From Halorhabdus salina (GTDB taxonomy: Archaea; Halobacteriota; Halobacteria; Halobacteriales; Haloarculaceae), in contig NZ_JACDNP010000003.1 of assembly GCF_013839425.1 (NCBI RefSeq), positions 235,872 through 299,871 on the forward strand: a stretch of DNA of 64,000 nt. Reading direction: 5' to 3'. Positions 43,032-51,768 of the stretch are shown piece after piece. A program made the translations under genes and the position numbers. Below the pieces are notes generated by a model. It saw nothing but the letters and a program-made list of their open reading frames with translations. It was not told the DNA's origin and searched no databases. Positions within the stretch are counted from its first letter, which is position 1, and the number at the start of each line of letters is the position of its first letter.

Positions 43032-43934
43032 ATGGACCTGTCCGTGGTCGTCCCGACGCTCAATGGGCGCGAACAACTGGCGGCAACGCTCGAATCGCTG
43101 TCCGCCAACGCGCCCGATGCCGAGGTAATCGTCGTCAACGGACCCTCGACGGACGGCACGACAGGTATGGTTCGCGAGCGTGACGATGTCGATAGCCTCG
43201 TCGAAATTGCGGACCGGTCGGTCAACGCCGCACGGAACGTTGGGATCGAGTACGCCTCGGGGGACGCCATTATCCTTCTCAACCAGGGACTGTCGCTGAC
43301 CGGTTCCTGGTTGGATGCCCTCGAATCTGGCTTCCAGCGTGCACCTGTCGTCACCGGGCCGACCCATCGGCCGGTCCGGGCCGGAAAGACGACTGAAGAT
43401 GCCGAAACACGCACCATCAGTGGCCGCTCAATCACGTACGTCAACCCCGGAAATCTGGCTGTCACGCGGAAATTGATCGACGACCTCGACGGATTCGACG
43501 AATATCTGGCGGTTGGTGGCGCACGGGATCTCTCACACCGCATCGCCGGGATGGATCGAGATGTAACCTTCGAACGTCGGATGGCCGTCGAGGAACTAGT
43601 CGGCGCTGATGGCGGCAGCCCGGACGCGGACTGGGGCTGGAAGTACCGCTCGCTCGCCTATCGCCTCGCGAAAAACTACGGGGCCCGCCCCTCGATCGTG
43701 GGTCGCCTCGGCCGCCACGCCGTTGGCGATGCCCTCGACACGTTCCGGGACCTTCTCGACGGTGAGCGTCGTGCTTCGGCGTGGCTCGGCAGTGGGCGTG
43801 ATGTCCTCGTTGGCGTCGCTACCGGGTTCAAAGACGGACTGGTAGCCCGGGCCAGAGATCGCACGCCCCGGCGTAATCCACACGGGCGGTCGGTAAACCG
43901 TAACCGGGTTGTCGCCGATTACGACGCCAGGTGA
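43032..43934 (+). CDS. family 2 glycosyltransferase, DxD motif altered
   Basis: The protein has 300 residues. It has a GT-A fold: DLSVVVPTLNGREQLAATLE at the start, VIVVNGPSTDG and NAARNVGIEYASGD. Where most family members have a metal-binding DxD after the strand, it has LLNQGLSL with no aspartate. It may use another residue or be inactive. A TATA-like TTTTTAG lies about 27 nt upstream, and CCATAGCGCTATAG at the start site carries a small palindrome (ATAGCGCTAT). Confidence 0.8.
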   Translation: MDLSVVVPTLNGREQLAATLESLSANAPDAEVIVVNGPSTDGTTGMVRERDDVDSLVEIADRSVNAARNVGIEYASGDAIILLNQGLSLTGSWLDALESGFQRAPVVTGPTHRPVRAGKTTEDAETRTISGRSITYVNPGNLAVTRKLIDDLDGFDEYLAVGGARDLSHRIAGMDRDVTFERRMAVEELVGADGGSPDADWGWKYRSLAYRLAKNYGARPSIVGRLGRHAVGDALDTFRDLLDGERRASAWLGSGRDVLVGVATGFKDGLVARARDRTPRRNPHGRSVNRNRVVADYDAR

Positions 43935-43970
43935 CGAACGCGATCGGAGACTCGAAGGTGTCGCCGACCC

Positions 43971-44780
43971 TCACCGCGCCAGTGCGTCGACGACGCGGCT
44001 CGGATTTTTCGAGAGCACTTTCACCATCGCGTCCTCGGGCACGTCGAGTGTCAGTATCTCCATGATCGCCACGGTTGGATGCGCACACGGCGCACCACTC
44101 CCGAACATGATTCGGTCCGGGTGTTCCCGAAGCGCACGCTCGATCGGCTCCCGGAATCGGACGAAACTCGTGTCCAGATAGCACTTATCGTTCCGGTCGA
44201 GCAGTGCGATCGCCTCGTCCATGCGGTCTCGTCGAAGCGGGTAGCCGCCGAAGTGGGCGACGATCGTCGGTATGTCATAAGACAGAATTGTCTCTTCGAT
44301 GGATGCCGGGGGGAAGGAATCGCCGCCGTGGACGATCAGCGGAAGGCCCGCATCTTCGAGTGCTTCGAAGACGGGTTCGTCGGGGAGGCCGTCTTTTTCG
44401 GGATGGAGTTTGAATCCGACAAATCGGTCGTCGTAGGCGTACTGTTCGATGTCATCGGGTGACGTGTGTTCGTCTTCGCGGCTCGCAGTGAGATTTCGCA
44501 GGCGTGATCCCGGTCCCTCGCCTGGGTCCCGCGGCCCGTTGATGCGGGCGACGGCCACGAACGGGCGCCCGACGCTCATCCTGGCGATCGCGTTGTTGGC
44601 CTTCAGATAGTCGTCTGTCTGGGTGTCCGGGAACACCAGCGAGCGAACGATCCCTGCCTGGTGCATCTCGCGCTCTAGACGCTCCGGACTGCCGGCGGCC
44701 TCACCCGATCGGCTGTCGGCGTCTGGTTCGAGTCTAGCGTGGACGTCGACCACCCGGAACTCGTGTTCCAACTCCAGCAT
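43971..44780 (-). CDS. amidohydrolase-like TIM-barrel protein
   Basis: The protein has 269 residues. It resembles amidohydrolase-2 enzymes: VVDVHARLEP near the start, FVGFKLHPEKDGLPD, LIVHGGDSF, IVAHFGGYPL and RIMFGSGAPC near the end. The usual HxH of the first strand is HxR here, and the last metal-binding Asp is replaced in FGSGAP. It may therefore be inactive or use a different metal set. Haloarchaeal relatives have similar sequences. Confidence 0.75.
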   Translation of the reverse strand: MLELEHEFRVVDVHARLEPDADSRSGEAAGSPERLEREMHQAGIVRSLVFPDTQTDDYLKANNAIARMSVGRPFVAVARINGPRDPGEGPGSRLRNLTASREDEHTSPDDIEQYAYDDRFVGFKLHPEKDGLPDEPVFEALEDAGLPLIVHGGDSFPPASIEETILSYDIPTIVAHFGGYPLRRDRMDEAIALLDRNDKCYLDTSFVRFREPIERALREHPDRIMFGSGAPCAHPTVAIMEILTLDVPEDAMVKVLSKNPSRVVDALAR

Positions 44781-44987
44781 CTCCCCGAACTACCACAGGA
44801 TGGGGTATTAAATCATCGCTACCGACCGGCCTCTCAACCAGCTACTGGTGTCGGCCCTGTTACTTCGCTTCGTGACCACCGAACTCGGGGGATAGCATCG
44901 ACATCGAAACTCTGCTCGGTCCGGTCTGCGTTGTGAGTTCACTATTCCGTGACAGCGGGAATTCGTGATAGCTTGTCCCTTCAGCGG

Positions 44988-45424
44988 TCACGCAAGGTGT
45001 GCTGGTTCCCGGCCAAGCATCGTCCGGGCTTTCTCGATGCGACTGAGGTTTTCAGTGTCAAGGGGGCACTACCGGTCTGCCTTCGGATAACATTCGCCAA
45101 CGACCTGCTCGGACGGTGTCGCCACGGATCGTGCCCGCGGCGATGGTCCAGAACTGGTCGTGGCCGGCAATGGTTTCCTCGATGGCCAGTCTGGCGACAG
45201 TCGCGGCATCGTCGATGTGTACGTACGGAAACAGCGTCGCATACGTCAATTGCGCAACTGTCGTTGGAGACGGACTCACGCTGGCCCCTCCGAGCGAGAG
45301 TGACCGTGTGGTGCCCGTTGCCATCGAAATCAGTGAGCATCGCCGTGCCGATGCATCCGGTATCGCCGGTGACTGTGATCGTGTCTGTGCCGTCGAGGTA
45401 CAACACCAGGGCGGTTGAAACCAC
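44988..45424 (-). pseudogene. remnant of an NAD-dependent sugar epimerase/dehydratase gene
   Basis: The start keeps a Rossmann motif, DTITVTGDTGCIGTAMLTDF. In a second frame follow YVHIDDAATVARLAIEETIA and HDQFWTIAA, near-C-terminal segments of the same family. In a third frame follow ECYPKADR, a stop, and LSRIEKARTMLGREPAH, the last part. About half the expected length (some 300 residues) is missing in the middle. Several frameshifts and a deletion make it non-functional. It lies between the amidohydrolase-like and dephospho-CoA kinase genes. Confidence 0.8.
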
Positions 45425-45456
45425 CGGTGGCGTAGCCCTGCCGTCTGTGGAGAGGC

Positions 45457-46083
45457 TTAGTTGGCGAGAATCGCCAGTGCCCGCGAGGGATCGCCGTGCA
45501 TCCGCTCGAGTAGTGACCGACAGCGCTCCCGAACGGCCGTCTCCACCTCGACATGTACCATTCCTTCTCCGGGTTGCCCGTAGACGACGCTTGCCCCGTC
45601 CGGCGCGGCCACAATCGCTGGTAGTGCTGCTAGATCTTCTTCGCCGTAGACGTTCACAATGGTCGGCGGGCCGCCGTCGAGCGCTGCGACGAGTGCCTCA
45701 AGCAGGGACGCCGTCAGCGTCGCTGAGGGATTGGCGACATCGAAGCGACGATCGAACCACGAGTCCCCGTTGCCGACGATAGCCTTTCTGACACCGTTGT
45801 CGATTGCCGCTCGCTCGCTCCGCTCGTCGACGAATGCCACGTCTGGCGGTCTGCCGGCCTCGACGAGGTGATACGTGACCATGTCGCCGACGGCAATCAC
45901 CGGCTCACCGGCGACTGAAAGCAGGGCAGCCGGGTCTTCGAAAATAGGTCCCATCGAATCCTTGAGTTCGGGTCGCAACGCGTCTGGAAGGTCAAGCACG
46001 ATCTCGGTTTCCGGATCGGATCCGGTGCGCTTGACGTCGGTGGTTGCACCGCTTTCCACGTCAGTAGATGGGTCTTCTGTCAC
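45457..46083 (-). CDS. GTP-dependent dephospho-CoA kinase (DUF359)
   Basis: The protein has 208 residues. This archaeal family carries out the last step of coenzyme A synthesis with GTP and is unrelated to bacterial CoaE. The sequence has IAVGDMVTYHLVEAGRPPDV, a VDERSERAA segment and TIVNVYGEEDLAALPAIVAA. An N-terminal acidic extension of about 30 residues is variable. It lies 3 bp after the spt4 gene, the usual archaeal order. Confidence 0.9.
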   Translation of the reverse strand: MTEDPSTDVESGATTDVKRTGSDPETEIVLDLPDALRPELKDSMGPIFEDPAALLSVAGEPVIAVGDMVTYHLVEAGRPPDVAFVDERSERAAIDNGVRKAIVGNGDSWFDRRFDVANPSATLTASLLEALVAALDGGPPTIVNVYGEEDLAALPAIVAAPDGASVVYGQPGEGMVHVEVETAVRERCRSLLERMHGDPSRALAILAN

Positions 46084-46086
46084 GAT

Positions 46087-46284
46087 CTATCTGACCTTCA
46101 GCGCGTACTTGCCGGCTTCGGCCACGTCCATTTCCTCGGCGATCTCGCTGTCTTCGGGATGGGCAATCACGACATACCCAGCCCAGTCTTCGGTGAGCGA
46201 ACTCGATCCACAGGCCTGGCAGATCTCGACCTCCGGCTGATCCTGAACGCGGTGGCACTCCCGACAGACGTACCGATCGGCCAT
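46087..46284 (-). CDS. spt4: transcription elongation factor Spt4
   Basis: The protein has 65 residues. With Spt5 it forms the processivity factor of archaeal RNA polymerase. Four zinc ligands are in YVCRECHRV and ICQACGSSS; WAGYVVIAHPEDSEIAEEM is typical. It follows the rpoE1 gene with a 1 bp overlap. Confidence 0.94.
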   Translation of the reverse strand: MADRYVCRECHRVQDQPEVEICQACGSSSLTEDWAGYVVIAHPEDSEIAEEMDVAEAGKYALKVR

Positions 46285-46856
46285 TAGTCCTCACCCGCGG
46301 CTTTCTCGCGTTCCTTGCGTTCCTCGTCGAGCCAGCCGTGCTTGCCCAGCCCCACCTGTTTTGCGGTGAGGCCGATCTTCGAATCGCGGGGATTGCGTTC
46401 GTCGATAGACTTGGTGACGATGCGTGCGCGGACGCTGTCACCGACCGTCATCGACCGATTGGAGTCCCGGGAGGCAAGCGTCTGGTTTGCCTCGTCGTAG
46501 GCCAGATACTCGTCGGAAATCTGGGAGACGTGCAACAGGCCGTCGACCGGCCCGATCCCGACGAACGCGCCGAAGCTGACCGCTTCGACGATCTCGCCGT
46601 CGACGACTTCCTGCATCTGGGGGTCGAACGTGAGAGCGTCGAACTCGGCTTCGTAGTAGACGCCGGGCTCGTTGGGGACGACCGCCCCCTCGCCAATATC
46701 GTGGACCTCCGTCACGCTCACGACGCTGCCGACGTCTTCGTCCATGCGGCCCTCTAGTTTGTCTTGCAGTAGTTTCTTCACCAGCTCCGGCGTCACGTCC
46801 GCCAGATGCTCGGGCGGTACCTCGACCGTATCGCGGAGACGAACCCGTTTGTACAT
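46284..46856 (-). CDS. rpoE1: DNA-directed RNA polymerase subunit E' (Rpb7-like)
   Basis: The protein has 190 residues. It makes the stalk with RpoF (5347-5703). The N-terminal domain MYKRVRLRDTVEVPPEHLAD is followed by an S1/OB domain (SFGAFVGIGPVDGLLHVSQI). It lies between the PIN-domain and spt4 genes, a well-conserved archaeal arrangement. The start ATG at 46856 is 1 bp from the PIN stop. Confidence 0.95.
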   Translation of the reverse strand: MYKRVRLRDTVEVPPEHLADVTPELVKKLLQDKLEGRMDEDVGSVVSVTEVHDIGEGAVVPNEPGVYYEAEFDALTFDPQMQEVVDGEIVEAVSFGAFVGIGPVDGLLHVSQISDEYLAYDEANQTLASRDSNRSMTVGDSVRARIVTKSIDERNPRDSKIGLTAKQVGLGKHGWLDEERKEREKAAGED

Positions 46857-46857
46857 G

Positions 46858-47232
46858 TTATGGTTGAGTGATCGCGAGTTTGTTCCGGTCCCTTAAACCA
46901 ATTACTGGAACAGCTTCGGCGAGCAGCCGTTTCTTGAGCGGCCCGTCATTGGTGACGGCGTAGGCGTCCTCGGCGGTAGCGAGTTCCAGCACCGCATCGT
47001 CGGCGTAGTCAGCCTCGTGATCGCGGATCGAACAGCGATCGACGAGATCCCGGCCGACGCTCGCCGCCGTGGCTTCTTCGGACGCACCTGTAGAGAGATC
47101 TTCGAGCTCGACAACGACGGCCTGGGGAACCAGCCGCTCGCCGGCACCCAGCAGCCGATCGAGTTCGTCGAAAACCCGAACGTTACATTCGACAGGCATC
47201 ATCAGGGCGTTTGTATCCAGTACAGCAGTCAT
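46858..47232 (-). CDS. Fcf1/Utp24-like PIN-domain ribonuclease
   Basis: The protein has 124 residues. It is a PIN domain with the first Asp in [13 protein letters not shown], the middle acids in [14 protein letters not shown], and [11 protein letters not shown] for the last. Members next to aIF2 gamma and rpoE1 are thought to process rRNA. It overlaps the aIF2 gamma gene by 4 bp, in keeping with translation-linked function. Confidence 0.88.
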   Translation of the reverse strand: MTAVLDTNALMMPVECNVRVFDELDRLLGAGERLVPQAVVVELEDLSTGASEEATAASVGRDLVDRCSIRDHEADYADDAVLELATAEDAYAVTNDGPLKKRLLAEAVPVIGLRDRNKLAITQP

Positions 47233-48464
47233 CCACGGAGCCGTCCGATGCCGATCAGCCGCCAGCGCGCGCCGACCCGACGATTGATCGCGATCGTCGA
47301 ATCATCGTGAGCACAGACCGGCCGCTTCAGGGCGACTTCGGCCTCACCGTCGCGGGCGCTCGTGACCGATCCGACAGTCGTCGCCGTCCCGATCGTCAGC
47401 ATGAGCGGCTCACCGGTCGAAATCTCCTCGACGTCGTCGGTCTCCTCGCCGACGATCCGGTCGAGCAACTGGACGTCCATCGTGAAGCTGTCGTGGACCG
47501 GCGGCAGCGTTCCGGGCGGGCCAGCGACCTGTCCCGCCAGCGCATCGCCTTTCGTGAGGGACGGATCGAGGCCGGTGCCCACGCCCAGTAAGCCGCCTGG
47601 CGTTACCTCCTCGACGCTTTCGCCGCCAGCCTGCAACGATCGGGCCGTGGTCGTGACCGGCCGCCACTCCGACTGGCCACCCTCCTCGACCTCGCGACCG
47701 GGTCGCAGTTCCAGGTCGTCGTCGGGCCCCAGGCGGCCCTGGACGAGGCTCCCACCCAGGACGCCGCCCATCAGCGAATCCCACGTCGTGCCCGGGCGAT
47801 TGATGTCGAAGCTGCGAGCGACCAGCATCTCGGCATCGGCGTCGGGATCGCGGTCGGGCGTCGGGATCTCTTCCTCGACAGCCTCGATCAAGAGATCCAT
47901 GTTCACGCCCTGTCCGGCACTGATCGGGACGATCGGCGCGTCCTCGGCGACTGTCCCTTCGACGAACTCCTGAATCTGCTGGTAGTTCTCGCGGGCGCGC
48001 TCGGCATCGACCAGATCGACCTTGTTCTGGGCGACGACGATGTTGTCGATCCCGATGATGTCCAGTGCCATCAGGTGTTCTTCGGTCTGTGCCTGCGGGA
48101 CGTCTTCGGTCGCTGAGATGACGAGGACGGCACCGTCCATGATGGCCGCGCCGGCCAGCATGGTCGCCATCAGCGTCTCGTGGCCCGGCGCGTCGACGAA
48201 CGAGACAGTCCGACGTACGTCCGTCTCGGCGTCGTGATCCGGACACGTCTCGGCGACGGTGTAGCCGGCCGGCTGCCCACAGTCCGGACAGCTCCGGAAC
48301 GTCGCGTCGGCATACCCGAGCCGGATCGAGATCCCGCGTTTCATTTCCTCGGAGTGTTGGTCCGTCCACTCCCCGCTCAGGGCCTCGACCAACGTGGTCT
48401 TGCCGTGGTCGACGTGCCCGACCAGTCCAATGTTCACCTCCGGTTGTCCGTGTGTTCCCGTCAT
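47229..48464 (-). CDS. eif2g: translation initiation factor aIF2 subunit gamma
   Basis: The protein has 411 residues. It is the GTPase that brings initiator Met-tRNA to the ribosome. G motifs: [23 protein letters not shown] and NKVDLV. The zinc knuckle [19 protein letters not shown] is present. Domains II and III follow with the expected sequence. The ATG at 48464 was preferred to a GTG at 48470. It heads the operon aIF2 gamma, PIN, rpoE1, spt4 and dephospho-CoA kinase. Confidence 0.96.
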   Translation of the reverse strand: MTGTHGQPEVNIGLVGHVDHGKTTLVEALSGEWTDQHSEEMKRGISIRLGYADATFRSCPDCGQPAGYTVAETCPDHDAETDVRRTVSFVDAPGHETLMATMLAGAAIMDGAVLVISATEDVPQAQTEEHLMALDIIGIDNIVVAQNKVDLVDAERARENYQQIQEFVEGTVAEDAPIVPISAGQGVNMDLLIEAVEEEIPTPDRDPDADAEMLVARSFDINRPGTTWDSLMGGVLGGSLVQGRLGPDDDLELRPGREVEEGGQSEWRPVTTTARSLQAGGESVEEVTPGGLLGVGTGLDPSLTKGDALAGQVAGPPGTLPPVHDSFTMDVQLLDRIVGEETDDVEEISTGEPLMLTIGTATTVGSVTSARDGEAEVALKRPVCAHDDSTIAINRRVGARWRLIGIGRLRG

Positions 48465-48557
48465 CTCCACAGTAATCGTGCCCGAACCTTCCCCCGTGGC
48501 GAAGATAAACTTACTGTTCTCACCTCGCTGAACCGACTGTCCGCCACGAGCGGCGCG

Positions 48558-49103
48558 TCACTCCTCGGGCGTCCGGCGCGTCCAGCGAGACTCGACGTTG
48601 CGGTTCGCCAGCACGACGAGCCCGTCCTCGGTCCGGACCCGGCTCTTCCGGAGGCCGATGTCGACGACGGTTCCCGTCACGGACTCGGCGGTGACCGTAT
48701 CGCCCGGGTTGAAATCGGGGTCCCGGAGGAGATAGACGCCGGCGACGGTGTCGGCGATCATATTCGATAGTGCATAGGAGATGCCCAAACCGATGAAGCC
48801 AGCGGCCGTCCCCAGGCTCGCTGCCACGGCCCCCAGACCGACGATATTCAAGAGGACGAGCGCGGCACCAAACCACATGAACGCCGCCACGACGATGACG
48901 AAGAAGTCGACGATGAGGGCCTGCTCGGCGGGATACACCCGTTCGAGAACGCCCCGGAGGACGCCTAACGCGAGCTTGATCCCGACGTAGGCCACGGTCA
49001 AGAACACGATGCCTGCGATGAGTTTCGGGAGCGCCTCGACCAGTCCAGTCCGGAATGACTCGACGGTTGTCTCGACGACGTTCAGTGGCAAGAGTGGACG
49101 CAT
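48558..49103 (-). CDS. small MscS-family mechanosensitive channel
   Basis: The protein has 181 residues. Three hydrophobic segments (about 28-50, 62-85 and 90-115) come before a short beta domain with DFNPGDTVTAESVTGTVVDI, the MscS pattern. The pore helix includes GTAAGFIGLGISYALSNM. It is shorter than E. coli MscS because the C-terminal vestibule domain is missing. It would release solutes in osmotic downshock. Confidence 0.88.
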   Translation of the reverse strand: MRPLLPLNVVETTVESFRTGLVEALPKLIAGIVFLTVAYVGIKLALGVLRGVLERVYPAEQALIVDFFVIVVAAFMWFGAALVLLNIVGLGAVAASLGTAAGFIGLGISYALSNMIADTVAGVYLLRDPDFNPGDTVTAESVTGTVVDIGLRKSRVRTEDGLVVLANRNVESRWTRRTPEE

Positions 49104-49160
49104 ACCACGTGCTTGCGCGATCGGCGACTAAAGGCTAGGGCGACGATCGCCCCCGGCCCG

Positions 49161-49186
49161 CAGGGGCTTTAGGCCCCCAGGGGCTA
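49161..49186 (+). promoter_or_regulatory. G+C-rich repeat around the TATA region of the RaSEA gene
   Basis: CAGGGGCT occurs at 49161-49168 and again at 49179-49186. Between them GGGGC-TTTAG-GCCCC (49163-49177) can form a hairpin. The TTTAG loop lies about 27 nt before the ATG at 49197, where a TATA box is expected. It may be an operator that sets the level of the tRNA-modification enzyme. Confidence 0.4.
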
Positions 49187-49196
49187 CCCGAGTGCA

Positions 49197-50273
49197 ATGA
49201 GCCAACCGAGTCCGGAGGTCTACGAGCGCGATCGGGGCATGGACGCCCACAACCAGGTGATGCGGGAGATTCGGGCCCGCAACGACGCGTCATACGAACC
49301 CGACGAACCGACGAAGGTCTGGATCGACGAGGACAACACGCCAGACGGCGTCCTCGATTCGTTGACGATCGTCCTCAACACCGGCGGCTGCCGCTGGGCA
49401 CGGGCCGGGGGCTGTACGATGTGTGGGTACGTCGCCGAAAGCGTCGAGGGCGGGACGGTCGCTCACGAAGATTTACTCGCCCAGATCGACACTGCCCTAG
49501 AGCAAGAACGAGAGATGCACGAGGGCACCTGCCGGCAGGTCAAAATCTACACTTCGGGCAGTTTCCTCGACGAACGGGAGGTCCCCGCCGAGACACGAGG
49601 GGCTATTGCCGAGCGCTTTGGCGATCGCGATCGGATTGTCGTCGAATCCCTGCCCGACTTCGTCGACCGCGAGAAGATCGCCGATTTCCGCGAACAGGAC
49701 CTGAAGACCGACGTTGCGATCGGCTTAGAGACCGCCACCGATCGGGTCCGTCACGACTGCATCAACAAGTACTTCGACTTTGCCGATTTCGAGGCCGCCT
49801 GCGAGGAAGCACTCGCCGCCGACGCCGGCGTGAAGGCATACCTCCTCATGAAGCCGCCCTTCCTCAGTGAAAGCGAGGCGATCGAGGACATGATCTCCTC
49901 TATCGAGCGATGCGGGGCCGTCGACGGTTGTCACACCGTTTCGATGAACCCGACGAACGTCCAGCGGTACACGATGGTCGAGCAACTCTACTTCGATGGC
50001 GGATACCGCCCGCCGTGGCTCTGGAGCGTCGTCGAAGTGCTCAGCGAGACCGCTGATCTGGACGTGACGGTCGTCTCCGATCCGGTCGGGCACGGTTCCG
50101 ATCGCGGGCCGCATAACTGTGGGGAGTGTGACGATCGCGTCCAGACTGCGATCAAGGATTTCAATCTCCGACAGGCCGAGAGTGTCTTCGCACAGGTCGA
50201 ATGTGCGTGTGAACGCACATGGGACGGGGTTCGGGATCGGGAGCGGAGTTACTCGCTGCCGCTGGCGCAGTAA
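49197..50273 (+). CDS. raSEA: archaeosine synthase partner RaSEA (radical SAM)
   Basis: The protein has 358 residues. With ArcS it converts the lysine-modified preQ0 at position 15 of tRNA to archaeosine. The radical-SAM cysteines are in CRWARAGGCTMCGY (Cx7Cx2C), not the usual Cx3Cx2C, which is a mark of this family. IGLETATDRVRHDCINKYFD and the late HNCGECDDRV segment agree. The ATG at 49197 is the first plausible start. ArcS itself is not in the window. Confidence 0.9.
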   Translation: MSQPSPEVYERDRGMDAHNQVMREIRARNDASYEPDEPTKVWIDEDNTPDGVLDSLTIVLNTGGCRWARAGGCTMCGYVAESVEGGTVAHEDLLAQIDTALEQEREMHEGTCRQVKIYTSGSFLDEREVPAETRGAIAERFGDRDRIVVESLPDFVDREKIADFREQDLKTDVAIGLETATDRVRHDCINKYFDFADFEAACEEALAADAGVKAYLLMKPPFLSESEAIEDMISSIERCGAVDGCHTVSMNPTNVQRYTMVEQLYFDGGYRPPWLWSVVEVLSETADLDVTVVSDPVGHGSDRGPHNCGECDDRVQTAIKDFNLRQAESVFAQVECACERTWDGVRDRERSYSLPLAQ

Positions 50274-50277
50274 GACC

Positions 50278-50952
50278 TCAAGCAAATGCGCCCAGCACGC
50301 CGCGACCGTCCGTCGGACCGATATCCGGAAGGGACATCCGCTCGGGGTGGGGCATCATGACGGCCACTGAGTCGCGCTCACCTGTGACGCCGGCGACGTT
50401 GTGTTTCGAGCCGTTGGGATTCGATTCGGGCGTGACCGTCCCATCCGGTTCACAGTACCGGAACAGGATCCGATCGTCGGCTTCGAGTGTGTCGAGTCGG
50501 TCGTCGCTTATCTCGAAGCGGCCTTCGCCGTGGGCGATGGGCAACTGGATGACGTCCCCTTCCTCGTAGGCTCGCGTCCACGGTGTGTCGGCGTTTTCGA
50601 CCCGGAGATGGACGTGTTCACACTGGAATCGATCGCTCTCGTTGGTCGTGAACGCGCCGGGGGTCAACGAGGCCTCGCAGCCGATCTGGGCCCCATTGCA
50701 GATGCCCAGAACGGGCGTTCCCGCGTCGGCGGCTGACCGAACGTCGTCCATAATCGGCGACTGGGCTGCCATCGCGCCTGCACGGAGGAAGTCGCCATAG
50801 GAGAACCCACCGGGAAGGACAATCCCTTCGATCCCCGCTGGAAGTCCGTCTTCGTGCCATATCAATTCCGCCTCGACGCCGACTGAATCGAGCGCCTGGA
50901 CGGTGTCTCGGTCGCAGTTACTCCCACCGAACTGGATTACAGCCACCGTCAT
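50278..50952 (-). CDS. purQ: phosphoribosylformylglycinamidine synthase, glutaminase subunit PurQ
   Basis: The protein has 224 residues. It provides ammonia from glutamine for the fourth step of purine synthesis. The catalytic Cys is in PVLGICNGAQIG and the His/Glu are in MMPHPERMSLPD; VLPGGFSYGDFLRAGAMAA is typical. The ATG overlaps the PurS stop by 4 bp. The large subunit PurL is not in the window. Confidence 0.96.
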   Translation of the reverse strand: MTVAVIQFGGSNCDRDTVQALDSVGVEAELIWHEDGLPAGIEGIVLPGGFSYGDFLRAGAMAAQSPIMDDVRSAADAGTPVLGICNGAQIGCEASLTPGAFTTNESDRFQCEHVHLRVENADTPWTRAYEEGDVIQLPIAHGEGRFEISDDRLDTLEADDRILFRYCEPDGTVTPESNPNGSKHNVAGVTGERDSVAVMMPHPERMSLPDIGPTDGRGVLGAFA

Positions 50953-51200
50953 CGTTGCTCAATGTCGATTTCGTAGTCGTGAATCGTCGGGTTCGCCAGC
51001 AGGCGCTCGGTCATCGCTTCGGTACGCTCGCGAGCCGTTTCGTGGTCCGCGGCCTCGATATCGATCTCGAAGCGCTCGGCTGAGCGCAATGACTCCAATT
51101 CGAAGCCAAGCCGTTCCAGGGCATGCTGGGTCGTCTCGGCTTCGGGATCGAGGACTCCCGATTTGAGCCTGACAGTGACGATCGCCGTATAGCCAGTCAT
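50949..51200 (-). CDS. purS: phosphoribosylformylglycinamidine synthase subunit PurS
   Basis: The protein has 83 residues. PurS is the small bridging subunit joining PurQ and PurL. TAIVTVRLKSGVLDPEAETT with HALERLGFELESLRSAERFE is the classic sequence. The ATG at 51200 is the expected start. It is divergent from the hydrogenase-like operon with about 210 bp between starts. Confidence 0.95.
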   Translation of the reverse strand: MTGYTAIVTVRLKSGVLDPEAETTQHALERLGFELESLRSAERFEIDIEAADHETARERTEAMTERLLANPTIHDYEIDIEQR

Positions 51201-51349
51201 CGCCTGAACGGGAGAGGCCACCCGCGAAAACTCTTGTGGAACGCCGTTGGCATCGCCGTGCTATCGGTGGCGGGCGAATATTCCCGCACGGCTCGTGTGC
51301 TCTCTCCACTTCGTGGGCGCTTTGCCGGCCTCCTTCTATTACCTTTGAG

Positions 51350-51399
51350 GGAACCTATATGCTTGTAATCGAAGGAACCTTTATCTGCGCTACGTAGCG
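51350..51399 (+). promoter_or_regulatory. promoter and operator-like repeats of the hydrogenase operon
   Basis: GGAACCTATAT (51350-51360) and GGAACCTTTAT (51374-51384) are direct repeats with one mismatch, 24 bp apart (about two helical turns). The second contains a TTTAT TATA box about 29-34 nt before the ATG at 51413. Next comes the perfect palindrome CGCTACGTAGCG (51388-51399), which lies where transcription should begin. Repeats plus palindrome suggest regulated expression, perhaps by redox or oxygen. Confidence 0.55.
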
Positions 51400-51412
51400 A
51401 TTTTTAGGCATT

Positions 51413-51763
51413 ATGGAGGCTGTGTTTCTTTTGGTTCCCCCGGTTGCGTTTGGACTGTTTTTACTGATAACGATGCTTATTGATCGTGTCGGAGCCACTA
51501 TTTCGGCTGATCGGGCGGATCCGGACAGTGCGCTTGGGGCATCGTGGGCGAGTGGCGAGGCCCATCCCGACCGGGCAAACAAGCCCCAATATCGAATGTA
51601 TCATATCGGGATTGGATTTACGATCATCCACGTCGCGGTCTTGCTGGTCGGGACGGTTCCCGTCACCGTCGAGGGCGCTGTCTTGGCCATGCCGCTGCTG
51701 GCGGTCGTGGGGCTTGGACTGTTCGCGTTGCTCGATTCTGACAAACCACAACCAGAGAGGTAA
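51413..51763 (+). CDS. NuoA-like membrane subunit of the hydrogenase complex
   Basis: The protein has 116 residues and three hydrophobic segments (about 4-24, 63-82 and 88-107), the topology of NuoA. The long loop between helices 1 and 2 carries GEAHPDRANKPQYRMYHIG. In complex I this subunit lies at the contact between the quinone-like chamber and the membrane arm. The gene opens the operon and is 5 bp from the small-subunit gene. Sequence likeness to NuoA is weak, so the name rests on topology and order. Confidence 0.65.
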   Translation: MEAVFLLVPPVAFGLFLLITMLIDRVGATISADRADPDSALGASWASGEAHPDRANKPQYRMYHIGIGFTIIHVAVLLVGTVPVTVEGAVLAMPLLAVVGLGLFALLDSDKPQPER

Positions 51764-51768
51764 CACAT

